Positions 24,228-35,226 of a DNA stretch of 64,000 nucleotides are shown in pieces. The DNA is taken from NCBI GenBank assembly GCA_034359265.1, contig CP136895.1, positions 54,702,001-54,766,000 of the forward strand. The letters are read 5' to 3'. Position 1 is the stretch's first letter, and every line of letters begins with the position of its first letter. The DNA comes from Canna indica. Taxonomy: Eukaryota > Streptophyta > Magnoliopsida > Zingiberales > Cannaceae. The notes under the pieces were generated by a model, which was not told where the DNA came from, searched no databases, and saw only the letters and a program-made list of their open reading frames with translations. Position numbers and translations under genes: made by a program.

Positions 24228-25147
24228 TGATTGGCGCCTTACGGCTGCCAGTACTACTTACGTTGAAGCTTTGAAAGCCACACTACCTCGATCAGAACGA
24301 GATTACTCTCAGGACTAATTGTCAAGCAATCATCAGTTTTTACAATAAGTCAGCACAAAACAAACCCTCGCGAGTTAGGTGGGTAAATTTTGTGGACTTC
24401 ATTACAGGTACAGGAGTCAATATCAACTTCGAGCATATAGATGGAAAACTTAATACACTTGCTGATGCACTATCAAGGCTAACCGCCAACCTAGTGCAGG
24501 TTCAAGAACCAGATTGTATTTCCGAACATCTAAATGACCTTGAAGGAGCGCTCAAAGAGGCAGAGCAAGCACCTCCGGAAATAATCAATCAGTTATGCAA
24601 AGCAATCAGCGTGATGGATGATTTACTGACAGAATCCTATAATGATTCAGCCCTTATGGCCATAACCTCATGGGACGAGGACTGGCAAGATATTCTGGAT
24701 GAGAATGAGACTGTCATAGGAGATATTCTAGAAATTGGGAGGACCATAAACCATAGTTATGATCCTAACCCCCCTCCACGATGGGATGAGATTCCTTACT
24801 GGGATGAATACGAAGAAGTAGAGAAAATCTTGGAAAGATTAACCAAGTACGAAGAATCAGAAATCACAAACTACGACCAACCCACAGGAGGAAAGAAAGA
24901 AGAAGGAACCATGTTCAAGACCTTTCAGCAAGACCAATCTGATCAAAGTCTCATCAAGGACTATTTCAGCAGCATGGGAATCATCATGAATGAACAACCA
25001 GAAAGTTCAAACGCAAGAGCCCTAGAACGGGAATGGGTACAACTGATCACTGGGGATGAAGATAATAATAATGATGAACCTCTCCCAGAACCTCTACAGC
25101 TGGATTATGATACCCTTAGAAAAGGGAAATATCCAGCTCAAAGTTAA
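24228..25147 (+). pseudogene. Endogenous pararetrovirus (Caulimoviridae) fragment: RNase H end of the polyprotein
   Basis: From about 24279 the frame shows an RNase H C-terminal region (VRWVNFVDFI, FEHIDGK, then LADALSRL) typical of badna/tungro-like viruses. About 215 acidic residues follow, up to the stop at 25147. Upstream, residues fitting the preceding RNase H region are in another frame, so a frameshift lies near 24290, and sequence before about 24228 is not viral. No complete viral gene is present. Confidence 0.75.
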
Positions 25148-25249
25148 AATAAAAGGAAGAGGGGAGGTGGATAACCCCGGAAAGAAAATCCACAAGATAC
25201 GAGCTAGAGAATTGTAAGAAGTACCTTTAAGCCAGGAAAATTCTTTTAA

Positions 25250-25261
25250 GCTCTGATACCA
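25250..25261 (-). other. tRNA-Met primer binding site of the pararetrovirus, opposite orientation
   Basis: 'gctctgatacca' is the inverse of tggtatcagagc, the site that starts caulimovirid minus-strand synthesis. It lies only about 100 bases after the plus-strand RNase H fragment but points the other way, so an inversion junction must lie between them. Confidence 0.6.
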
Positions 25262-25685
25262 GAATGAAAACGGGCTATAGTATGCGGAATGCGAGCCTCT
25301 CAAAATCAAACACGGGTTACGAAGAACGCTGGTTTAATTTGATGAATGACAGAAATTTAATGGAAACTTGGTTGATTGGATTCAAGCAAAGCTAATACAT
25401 ATGAAAAGTAGAACTCCTTGGTTGCTCAAGTGTGTCCTGCAACTCCAAACTTATTGCCTTATATAAGCTTATAGAGAAACTTCCGGAGGAAGCTCAATAA
25501 TTCAATGCGGGTGCTCATTGGGCCCCATCGTCCATTGAGTTACTGGTCATCCACAGTGGATTTTCTCTTTACAGTTCATACTGGGACAATTATTTGTCCC
25601 TCTTGATATTGACAATACCTCTTTACAGCTAAATTATTGTCCTTGCATGACTCATATCTACAGATTCTGGGATTTGACCTAATCC
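25262..25685. other. Non-coding stretch, possibly viral intergenic DNA
   Basis: No ORF of note. A 'cttatataagctta' TATA-like stretch near 25457 could be part of a viral intergenic promoter region, but this is not established. Confidence 0.3.
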
Positions 25686-25990
25686 TCAATAGATGTTGCT
25701 TCGTCGGCTACTACATATCATTTTGTGGCACAGGACCAGATTCTTGATATGGTGCTCCACTGGTCCCAATGCATCAGATGCCCAATTATCCTTCGTGGCA
25801 CATGCTTCTAGTCTTGCTTTTTGCAAGTAGGAAATTGCCAGGAGTTTTCCTACTTCTTCAGCTGCCTTAAGGGATTGAGTGCTGTGAATAGTGTGGACCT
25901 TGCTCATCCATTTGTGGTCCTTTTCTAAAGATCTTGGATATCTGAATAATAGCTTTCCGGTTAGCCGCTCTAGTTCTTCGAGACCCGTAG
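25686..25990 (-). pseudogene. Probable pararetrovirus-derived fragment
   Basis: An open minus-strand stretch encodes a helical, charged peptide (SLKAAEEVGKLLAISYLQKA). It directly follows the truncated protease-RT fragment and is not the expected continuation of RT, so it is either another viral ORF brought in by rearrangement or unrelated. Identity is uncertain. Confidence 0.35.
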
Positions 25991-25996
25991 CTCCGC

Positions 25997-26899
25997 TTAG
26001 TAATTGAAGACCATCCTTTCTTTTTCTTTTACCTCCTTTCCTGTTGATGGGTCTATGCTCGTGCCTGAGTTTACTATCATCGCCAATGTTCTATGGCGAC
26101 TCTTGCTTGGTCTTATGGCGCCTATCTGTAGCAGGGTCTTCACATGCTTTTCAAATTGGTCTTTCATTAACGGCGTAACATGCTTTAGAGGCTTATCTTG
26201 AATGGTAATGTCTGGATTGATTATGTCTAGCCTACATGTTACCTGATTTTTGGTCCAGTGTTGGATCGGGTTTTCTCCAATAAACCCCTGTTCTTTCAAC
26301 CTCTGAAGTAATGGGCCGAATTTTCTTTTGAATTTCTCTGACTCTCGGAAGTGGTCGTATGTCACTGCGCTTTTTACCTCCATATATTCTTCTTCTAATA
26401 GATTTAGCTCATCAATAGCCGCAGTAGCTAAAGCCTCTGTCTCCATTTCCGTGGTTATAGTAGTTACCTTTTTGTAAAATGTCAGAGTTTGTTCTTCTAT
26501 TCTCACGCCTCCTTGCATGGCACGAATGAAGTTGCATCCTATTAGCATTTGGATGCCATCTCTCTTTTCCATCGGGAATGCATAAGTGAACGGGATTTTG
26601 AACTTGTTTTCTTCTATTGACATCTGTCCTTTCTTCAACTTTAACCTCGCTGTTTGTTGTGAATTCACTCCATTGATGAGGATCGGGTAAGCACTCGGTT
26701 CAAGTGCTTCTGCTGGGATTGAATCTTGGTCAATACAGCAGACAGTAGCTCCCGTATCTAATATAGCTTGTATTTTAAAGCTTTTCATTCCTGGAATTTC
26801 CATAGTTATCCTCATATTATAAAGTCGGTTCAGAATTCTTCTACCTCTTCGGGGAAACAGCGGTATCTCTTCTTCTTCTAATGATAGTATGTTTGCCAT
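25997..26899 (-). pseudogene. Endogenous pararetrovirus fragment: protease and start of reverse transcriptase
   Basis: An uninterrupted 300-codon frame. It contains a retropepsin motif (ILDTGATVCCID, about residue 46), a spacer, and the N-terminal RT region (IRPSKSRHRT, ERMVFNY) typical of Caulimoviridae. It breaks off at ERMVFNY, before the RT catalytic YxDD region. Orientation is opposite to the RNase H fragment at 24228. The intact frame suggests fairly recent capture, but the polymerase core is missing here. Confidence 0.8.
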
Positions 26900-27595
26900 T
26901 TCCTTGAAAACTATCCCTGTCTGTTTTCTGTCAGGGATTTCTTCTTTTGCGGGGTATTTTCCTTTTCTGAGTTTATCCTCTTCTTCCCGCTGTTGTGCAA
27001 CATTTTTCTGCTCTAATTTTAGGTATAGGAGACTTCCATGACTAACGATTCTATTTCCTTTCTTTGTCTAATGGCTAAAAGATGCTTCAATTTAGATTTC
27101 AAAAGTTAATGTTAGACTCAATATCCTTTTTTTGGTTATCAATAGGTATAGATTATGTCTGTGTTAAAGGTTTTAATCCATCAATTGTCGCATTGAAGAT
27201 TGGAATATGCTAAGACTCGTAGGAAAGCAATGTTGCGCCTTTTCATTCCAGGAATAGTCAATCATCATTATGGATTGCTTGAGATCATTTCCCAATCTGA
27301 GTGGGTTAGTTTGATATCAACTAGCTCAAAGTAAGAGAAATAAGTTAGGACATGGATGATAGTGGTTATAGTTAATTGCAACCTGTTTGGAATTTTGTAC
27401 TATAACTTGACTGACTGCACTCTGCAACAATTGGAAATAATGGGACACTTTTGTGCTATTGCCTGTATTTTTTCCTTCATTCTAAAAGAAATGTATTTTT
27501 TCCTTCATTCTAATAGGAATGTTTTATTTTGACCTTTAAATTTTCCTTATCTTTGTACCTGTAGTAATGTTTCTATTTGATTCGTGAGCCTATAG
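26900..27595. other. Interior of the 9.1-kb element, no gene seen
   Basis: The first 100 bases may be a continuation of the viral frame on the minus strand, now interrupted. The rest is AT-rich without motifs. Confidence 0.35.
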
Positions 27596-27807
27596 GGTGA
27601 CTAAGGAGCCGGCTAAGGAGGTCACCACTGCCAATAGTATCTTTAGTTCTTTCACTTTCACACATCATCCACAAAATCAGGTAATTTTAGTTTAATATAT
27701 GATTATGAAATCTTTTTTATCATTTTTAATTATTAATTGATTTGTGCTGAAAAATGATGATTTAGGATATGAAAGATGAACTTCACGGAGGAAATAATCA
27801 TCAATAG
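27596..27807 (+). pseudogene. Candidate terminal exons of a captured gene
   Basis: Two small exons fit in one frame: 27596-27680 (after 'cctatag', before GTAATTTT; peptide VTKEPAKEVTTANSIFSSF) and 27766-27807 (after 'gatttag', ending DELHGGNNHQ then TAG). They lie on the same strand as the candidate exon at 19899. Product not recognised. Confidence 0.35.
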
Positions 27808-28029
27808 GACTTGGCTAATTTGGAAGGGGAAGATGTAGATTAATTTCACATGTAATAGTAATACTTTAATTGTGAATATTTTTTATTTTTGAATGGATTA
27901 ATTTCACATGGAATTTTTATGAATGAAAATCATTTTAGAATTAATTAATATTATATTTTAGGAAATTTGATATCAAATTGTATTCTTATATGAAATATTT
28001 TTAAATGCAGTTACAGGAACATACTAAAA

Positions 28030-28400
28030 TTGTTTCTAAAATAAAATAATATAAGAACGCTTAAAGTTGTTCCTAAACATGAGTTATGGGTCTATAGGAA
28101 CGGTTTTGAACCATTCCTATCAAGCTATAGGAACGATTTTGGAATCGTTCCCATAGGCTCAAGCTATAGGAACGGTTCCAAAACCGTTCCCATAGGCTCA
28201 AGCTACAGGAATAGTTTTGGAACCGTTCCCATTTGCTCAAGCTACAGGAACGGTTTTTTTGACAACGTGCCCATAGTTAGGAAAATCGTTCCTATAGCCT
28301 AGCGGAACGACGGATTTTAGTACACATGAGGAAACTGTTCCCATAGGTCTGTGGCCACGGTTTTTTATGCTTTGGGAACAGTTTTCGACCGTTCCAATAG
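28030..28400. repeat. Right subterminal repeats of the 9.1-kb CACTA-ended element
   Basis: At least six near-identical units of about 30-40 bases combine 'caagctataggaacggtt' with 'aaccgttcccatag'. They form local inverted repeats up to the terminus. Confidence 0.85.
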
Positions 28401-28418
28401 ATTAAAAATATTGTAGTG

Positions 28419-29248
28419 ACTGCTTAAACATGTTTTAGTTCATAACTTTTCCGAATAACTTTGTGGCTTTCAAATCTTGTCATGCTTGGATTTTGTCATT
28501 AGAACTTGTAAAATATGAACAAAGTATATAATCATCTTTTCCCAACTTGCATTTGCAGAGCCTGTGTTGTGCGAAGTAGTTCTCTAGATGTGATCATCTT
28601 GAGAATGCTCCATTTTGCTCGATAATGTTTATTAAATAATTTCGACATGTAGAATATAGTGTTACTGAACTTCTTTTTATATAGTACAAAGGTTCAAGGA
28701 AAAGAATGCCAGATACAATTATTCTTACCTAAAATATCTTCATCCTCCTGCACTCTATTTATATAAGAAGGTTTTGGTTGTGGATTGAATGTTTTATTCA
28801 ATGGACTTGGTTTCCAAGAAATTATTAAACAATATGCTAGTAAACTTTAGTTAAATAACCTTGATGCATAACAAGTACAATGAAAGCTTTATAAGGTTCT
28901 GATAAAGACGGCTTATGAGAAAAGAATAAATGAATAAATGAGTTTGAACCTTTGTTTACAATGATAGCCGAAAAATTTATATGAGAAAAGAATAAATGAG
29001 TTTGAACCTTTGTTTACCTCAATACAATGGAAAAAGGCTTCTTTTGTAGCTTCATTTCTGGACAATTAAAATGACTGAATTAGTTTTTCCAATATTGCAG
29101 ATTAAATAAAAAATTCCCCTCAAACTTTTTGACATATGTGAGGCAATTGTAGGAAGTTGCTTGTCATCTAAAGCTTTCTAACTTTAATTTGAAAATTCAT
29201 CAGCGTAGGCTTTTCTTTTTCATTGACCGAAAAAAATTCTAAAGTTTG
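28419..29248. other. Unassigned AT-rich DNA with a local duplication
   Basis: A direct duplication covers 'gagaaaagaataaatga...' followed by 'gagtttgaacctttgt' (about 28917-28962 and 28981-29018). No gene is seen. Confidence 0.4.

Positions 29249-29288
<40 letters not shown>
29249..29288. repeat. (TA)n microsatellite
   Basis: A run of about 20 TA units. It continues after 30310 for about 13 bases, so the next element sits inside it. Confidence 0.9.
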
Positions 29289-29290
<2 letters not shown>

Positions 29291-30310
29291 GAAAAGGTAC
29301 AAAAATGCTCCCGATGTTTTATCGCGGGTACTAAAATACCCCTAACATTCTTTTGGGATCAAAAATACCCCTCACGTTATGAATTGGGTACAAAAATACC
29401 CCTATAGGCAAACGGTGTTAGTTGAGAGATAACGTAGCTGACGTGGCTGATGACTGAGACTGATGATGTGGACATCTGACGCGCATGCAGGTCAAGACAT
29501 TTTCTCACGAGTACTAAAATGCTCCTAACATTTTCTCACAGGTACAAAAATACCCCTAACATTTTCTCACGAGTACTAAAATACCTCTAACGTTTGTTTT
29601 GGACCTAAAATACCCCTGAGATTATTGAAAATGGTGCAAAAATGACATTAGACTAACTTTTGTTAGGTCAGACTTAACGGAGATGTCATGGATGCTGATA
29701 AAGATGTTGACTTTACACGTGACGCATATGCAAAGAACAACTTGCCACGTAAGCAACACATAATAAATTGAAAACTGTAAAATTTGGTTCGATTTCAAGC
29801 TAGTTTTTTAATTAACTAAATTTTTGATTTTTTTATTCATCCATACGATTGTGTCAAGTTGCTCTCTGCATATGCACCACGTGTAAAGTCAACATTTTTG
29901 TCAGCATCCATGACATCTCTGTTAAGTCTCACCTAACAAAAGTTAGTCTGGTGTCATTTTTATATTATTTTCAATAACCTCAGGAGCATTTTAGGTCCAA
30001 AACAAATATTAGGGGTATTTTAGTACTCGTGAGAAAACTTTAGGGGTATTTTTGTACCTGTGAGAAAACGTTAGAGGCATTTTAGTACCCGTGAGAAAAC
30101 ATCAGGGCTCGCATGCGCGTCAGATGTCCAAATCATCGGTCCCAGTCATCAACCACGTCAGCTCCGTTATCTCTCAACTAACACTGTTTGCCTATAGGGG
30201 CATTTTTGTACCTAATTCATAACGTGAGGGGTATTTTTTATCCCAAAAAAACGTTAGGAGTATTTTAGTACCTACAAGAAAACGTCGGGGGTATTTTTGT
30301 ACCTTTTCCC
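29289..30310. mobile_element. Foldback/MITE-like element with long terminal inverted repeats
   Basis: It starts 'gggaaaaggtacaaaaatg' and ends with the inverse. The two halves are imperfect inverted copies over most of their length, with repeated 'tacaaaaatacccct' and 'gagtactaaaatgc' units. Each side abuts TA repeats, so the target duplication cannot be resolved. No protein is encoded. It resembles Mutator-like foldback MITEs common in plants, but the superfamily is uncertain. Confidence 0.8.
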
Positions 30311-30700
30311 TATATATATATATGTCAATCATATAACATAGCTTTCTTTGTCCCACTACATAAGTTGTCTTCATCATAACCTTATTTAAAACAATATTTT
30401 TTTTAGTTCTTTCTATTATTTTCAATACATTTTTTAGTTCTTTTGTGTTGATCTTCAGGATCATATAGGTACACAAAGGATGAAAAGTTTTAATATAAAA
30501 ATCTACTTGTTGGCAAAAAAAAAAATCATTGCTATGTATTTAATTTTGAAATCAGTTGTGATTTTAATTAAATACAATTTTGAATTAAATCTATGAATTT
30601 TGAAATCAACTGAAATCAGTGATATGTATTTTAAGGATTTACTAACACTGCACTTTGTATTTTCAAATTAGTTGTGAATTTAATTAAATGAATCATTTTT
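30311..30700. other. AT-rich DNA, no gene seen
   Basis: Short repeats of 'gattttgaaatcagttgtgat' type occur. It may belong to the CACTA-type element whose right end is at 31532. Confidence 0.35.
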
Positions 30701-31532
30701 TAGTATATATATTTGTGTGGTGTGGATGAAATCAATTGTAATACCAACCGAATCATTTTTAATTAGGAACATATATTTATGTGGTTTCAGATGTATAAAT
30801 GGATTTTAGGTATTAACAATTGAAATATGTATTACCAACGGAACATGTATCTGTTGGTAATACCGACGAAATTTGTACCAAATACCGACGAACAGGTACA
30901 CGTTGGTATTACCTATGGATGCCTATCTATTGGTATTACCGACGGATGGATATCTGTTGGTATCACCGACGGATGGATATCTGTTGGTATCACCGACGGA
31001 TGGATATCTGTTGGTATCACCGACGGATGGATATCTGTTGGTATTACCATATATTTGTGTGGTTTCAGATGTATGAATGGATTTCAGGTATTAACAATCA
31101 AAATATGTATTACCAACGAAATATGTATCTGTTAGTAATACCGACGGAATCTGTACCTAATACCGACGGACAAGTACACGTTGGTATTACCTACGGATGC
31201 CTATCCATTGGTATTACCGACGGATGAATATTTGTTGGTATCACCGACGAATGGATATCTGTTGGTATCACCGACGGATGGATATTCGTTGGTATTATCG
31301 ATGGATGGATATCTGTTGGTATTACCGATGGATTATTATATTTGTTGGTAATACCGACAGATATTTGTATTTGTTGCTAATACCGATGGATTATACCTAA
31401 TTCGTCGGTATTACCTAGCAGATTTTGCCGACGGATGGTACCGACGGATGTATCTGTTGATAATAGTATTACCGATGAATTTTTAACTATTACCGACGGA
31501 TTTAATCGGTGATACCTTGTTTTTTTGTAGTG
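30701..31532. mobile_element. Right end of a third CACTA-type element
   Basis: The right terminus is the inverse of CACTACAAAAAAACAAGG. The interior consists of 'accgacggat' and 'atctgttggtatt' motifs in both orientations, as in CACTA subterminal regions. It interrupts the integrase part of a Gypsy element, and the following GAC (31533-31535) would be its target duplication. No left terminus is found in the window, so the element is truncated or its left part has been displaced. The start given is approximate. Confidence 0.6.
30820..31400. repeat. 27-bp tandem array with higher-order duplication
   Basis: Four to five near-perfect 27-base units ('accgacggatggatatctgt' then 'tggtatc') sit at 30940-31040, and related units at 31210-31330. 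A longer unit of about 275 bases, starting 'gtgtggtttcagatgtat', appears twice (from about 30780 and about 31057). Open frames here are repeat artefacts. Confidence 0.85.
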
Positions 31533-32802
31533 GACGGTCCGATCCAAAAATAACCTCGCATACTGCTCAGCTGAAAAGGTCGTTATGACTAGTATGAAAT
31601 GAGCCGGCTTGGTTAGGCGATCCACCACCACCCAGATGGAATCATTGCCCTTGGCCGACTTTGGCAACCCTATCACAAAATCCATGGTTAACTTCTCTCA
31701 TTTCCATTCTAGCACCTCTAAGTTATGGAGCAATCCTGCTGGCTTTAAATGTTCGGCCTTCACCAGCTGACATACCAGGCACTTAGACAAACTCAACCAC
31801 CTCTCTTTTCATGCCCTTCCACCAATAATTTTGCCTTAGGTCACGGTACATCTTCGTGGCTCCCGGATGCATGGCATATGTGGACCGATGAGCCATCTCT
31901 AGCACCTGCCTGCGGACCTCGGCCATGTCTGGCACCACTATCCTATTCTTAAATCTCATAACATCCTCCGAGTCAATACCAAAACCATTATCAGCATCAC
32001 CCCTCTTGACCATATTCTTAGTCAGTGCGCAAAAAGTATCCTCCTCCTGCACTGCCCGCAGCATATCTACCAACGTGGACTGCACCCTCACGTGGCGTGG
32101 GCCACCAATGCATCAGAGGCTAACACTGACAAGACTGCCCCACCATCCAAACACATGGCCAAATCTTGGGCATCTAAAAACTCTCATCACACTTTCTGTC
32201 CCAAATGAACTTAAATTTCTTCTTAGTCAGGTAGGTCAATGGTGTCGTAATCCTGGAGAAGTTCTCCACGAATTTCCTGTAATAACTTGCCAATCCTAGG
32301 AAGCTGTGAATCTCTGTGACATTAGTCGGCTGCTTCCAGTTCTGGACTACCTCTATCTTTGCGTGGTCCACCTTTACCCCATCCCTCGACACCACATGGC
32401 CAAGGAACCCTACACTCTCCAGCCAAAACTCGCACTTGGAAAATTTGGCATATAACCTGTGCTCCCTGAGACTATCCAGAATCGTCTTCAAGTGCTCAGC
32501 ATGCTCCTCCTTGCTCCTGGAATATATCAGAATATCATCAATGAATACAATCACAAATCTATCCAGGTATTCCCTGAACACCCGATTCATTAGGTCCATA
32601 AATGTTGCTGGTGCAGAATCGTCTTCAAGTGCTCAGCATGCTCCTCCTTGCTCCTGGAATATATCAGAATATCATCAATGAATACAATCACAAATCTATC
32701 CAGGTATTCCCTGAACACCTGATTCATTAGGTCCATAAATGTTGCTGGTGCATTTGTCAGCCCAAAGGACATAACCAGGAACTCAAAATGGCCATTCCTC
32801 AA
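31533..32802 (-). pseudogene. Gypsy pol remnant: RT, RNase H region, integrase
   Basis: RT palm segment with the FIDDILIYS motif (YxDD equivalent) present twice because of a 136-bp tandem duplication. It is followed by [14 protein letters not shown], an RNase H/connection part ([16 protein letters not shown]), an integrase zinc-binding region (HPGATKMYRDLRQNYWW, about 31860) and the integrase core start (MDFVIGLPKSAKGNDSIWVV, 31685 downward). Several frameshifts separate these. The integrase core is cut after its first part by the CACTA-type terminus. Confidence 0.8.
32479..32750. repeat. 136-bp tandem duplication in the Gypsy RT
   Basis: Bases 32479-32614 recur at 32615-32750 with a single visible difference (cccgatt against cctgatt). 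The unit encodes the segment [10 protein letters not shown] through [11 protein letters not shown], containing the catalytic DD motif. The unit length is not a multiple of 3, so it also shifts the frame. Confidence 0.92.
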
Positions 32803-32873
32803 CCTGAAAACAGTCTTAGGGATGTCACTATCTTGGATCCTTAGTTTGTGGTACCCTGACCACAGGACTCATC

Positions 32874-33854
32874 CTACTTTTTCACGAACAGCACTGGGGC
32901 ACCCCAAGGCGAAACACTCAGGCGTATGAAACCCAAATCAAGAAGTTCATGCAACTGGGACTTCAACTCTCTTAATTCAGCTGGTGTCATCCGATAAGGT
33001 GGAATGGAGATCGGCTTCACCCCAGGCTGCAAGTCAATAGAACTCGATCTCCCTCTTTGGGGGCAAACTTGGCAACTCTTCAGGAAAAACATCAGAGAAC
33101 CTGCATACCACGGGTGTCCACTTCCCTCTGCCACAAACACAAAGGCCAAGAATGACTGACAACCACCTAGAAGTAGTTTCCGAGTCTTGAGAGCTAAAAT
33201 GGCTACCAAGGAGTCTCCCCTTCCCTCACCCTGGAAGGTAAACTGGGGCAATCCAGGTTTACTGAAGGTAACAATTTTAGCCCTGCAGTCCACTGAGGCA
33301 AAATGGTCCGCCAACCAGTCCATACCCAATATCACATCAAGTTCCAGCATCGGCAGGAGTGTCAACTCGGCCATCAGTACATGCCCACAAACGACCATCT
33401 CGCGGCCCCCAAAAACTATCTCTGCCAGCACAGCATCGCCCGTAGGCATAGAGCCCACAAGAGGCAAATCAAGCGTCAAAGGTTTCCCCGACAATTTAGC
33501 AGCAAACAATGCAGAAACAAAGGAATGTGTAGCACTTGGATCAAACAAAACAAAATCTATGATGGAACCAACAGTAAGGTTACCTGTCACTACTACCCTG
33601 GACGCCTCAGTGCTCTCTCGGTTCAAGGCAAATACCCGTGCAACAGGCCTCTCTGAACCACCGGCTCGCTGACCTCCACCCTGAGTCTGACTCCTTTGAG
33701 CTACAGAACCCACTGACATCGGTGCCTTCCCTCTTGTCCGATCAAGCTGCTGACCGGCTCTGCCAAGACAATCCTTCCTGTAGTGCCCAACCTGTCCACA
33801 GCCAAAACATGCCTCTGATCGTCCAAAGCAAGCTCTCAATGCTTCCTGTGACAT
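32874..33854 (-). pseudogene. Gypsy gag C-terminus, protease and RT N-terminus
   Basis: A 326-codon frame. It has a CCHC knuckle (CFGCGQVGHYRKDC), a linker, a retropepsin region in which the catalytic DSGAT is replaced by DPSAT, then GMDWLADHFASVDC and the RT start (AELRELKSQLHELLDLGFIR, WGAPVLFVKK). The frame ends there; about 40 residues of RT expected before SGYHKLRI are missing, so a deletion lies near 32870. Confidence 0.8.
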
Positions 33855-34197
33855 CGACTACACGGTTGTGGCTCAGGCCTCCACTGTGAACCTCCAGTTG
33901 ATGCCCCCGGTCCTGGACCCATGCGGCTCCTGACACTGTCCTGCTGGCCCGTAGGTCATGACACAAGGTTAGAATTCTAGCACTTCCAGAGTGGTATCTC
34001 ACTGATGGCTCCCCCCCCCGGGAAGGAGGCCTTCTTCGCCTTCCACCTAAGCTACGTAGGAAAGGCCCAAAGCCAATCCCATGGAACAGTAAAGCTTCAT
34101 AGGGTCTTTCTGTCCAGGTGCGGGTAGTCCACATCTTCACAGACATGTCTATTTCATCGAGCCTCTCTCCGAGACAGTGCCCAGATCGTTACGCCTT

Positions 34198-34944
34198 TCA
34201 TGCGATCCACCGTCGTGCGAGTCTCCTTAAAGTGAGTTGGTCGACCCCTCGAGTGCTGGGGCCGAAACTTTTTCTTCTGGGGTCCATCATGCATATTAGT
34301 CGGCACCAATGCCTCCTTCTAGAGCACCTCATCCACAACCCGAGCAAAAAAGTGTCCTTCGTGTAATGGATAAGTCTGGCGATCTGCGGCCTAAGCCCCT
34401 CAACAAACCTCTTGACCCTGGCGGTCTCTGTGGCTATCAAAGTGGGATGGTACTTCGAGAGTCGGGTGAACTCCATCTCATAGTCCATTACTGACACACT
34501 GTCGGTCTGGCACAGCAACTCAAACTCTCTCGCCCGCTTATCCTGGACGCTCACCGGCAAGTATCGCTCCACCATAGCGGCTCTGAACTCCTCCCATGTA
34601 GGGGGTGGTGCACCTGCCGCTCTGCGATCCTTATGAAGCCAATCCTTAGCTGGTCCTCTCAGCTGCAACCCGATCATTCGATCAGTCGCCTCAGAAGAAC
34701 AACCGAACTCCATGCACAGCTCATAGCAATCCCCAAGGAAGTTGGTGACCTCCACCCACTAATCTGTCCCTGTAAACTCCGGTGGCCTGAATTTGTCAAA
34801 TTCTGCATACGTGGGTGCTCCGGGAACTCTAACCACTGGTGCGATTAGCTCAACCACCTTCGGTACCACGGGTGTTGCCGGCACCGATTGCGGCTGCTGC
34901 CTCAGTTCTTGCTCCCTGCGGAGTGCCTCAGTCAGCTCCGCCAC
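34198..34944 (-). pseudogene. Gypsy gag remnant
   Basis: The minus-strand frame from 34944 encodes a coiled-coil N-terminus (ELTEALRREQELRQQ) and EFDKFRPPEFTGTD, then meets a stop near 34757. It continues with the retrotransposon gag domain (GLQLRGPAKDWLHKD, TWEEFRAAMVERYLP, RVKRFVEGLRPQIARLIHY). A C-run near 34012 marks a likely slippage site on the way to the zinc knuckle. Confidence 0.8.
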
Positions 34945-35214
34945 TCGGGCCTACAAATGCACAACCATGGCGCTCTGTGGAGTTACTGCCACTACGGCTC
35001 CATGTGGTATTAAAAGCCTTCATTACTCTGGAATCACCAGAAAGAAAACAACATAATTAGATAAGTCAATTCATCCTTGAATCTTAAAATAAACTAACCA
35101 CTGAGGTGCAGACTTAGCCCATTGATCTCATAACATAACCCTATTGTATACTGACACGCTAGCAATGCCCTATTCGGTAAACAAACTCTAGGTCGTAGTC
35201 AGACCGAACCACAT

Positions 35215-35226
35215 GCTCTAATATCA
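35215..35226 (-). other. Primer binding site of the Gypsy element
   Basis: 'gctctaatatca', the inverse of a mutated tRNA-Met site (tgatattagagc), sits next to the LTR end at 35230. Confidence 0.65.

Larger units (their letters stand above)
19331..28418. mobile_element. Large element with CACTA ends carrying captured host and viral fragments
   Basis: Left end CACTACTACATTTT; right end inverse of CACTACAATATTTT. The 3-bp duplication ACT flanks both sides (19328-19330 and 28419-28421). Both ends carry subterminal inverted motifs built on 'ggaacggtt' and 'aaccgttcc'. In 9088 bases no TNP2- or TNPA-like sequence is visible. Instead there are exon-like fragments on both strands and parts of an endogenous pararetrovirus. 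Orientation cannot be assigned without the transposase. Confidence 0.85.

Noticed and set aside
33187..33672. 161-residue plus-strand ORF over the Gypsy protease region
   Set aside because: Shadow of the minus-strand Gag-protease frame, which carries the real motifs.
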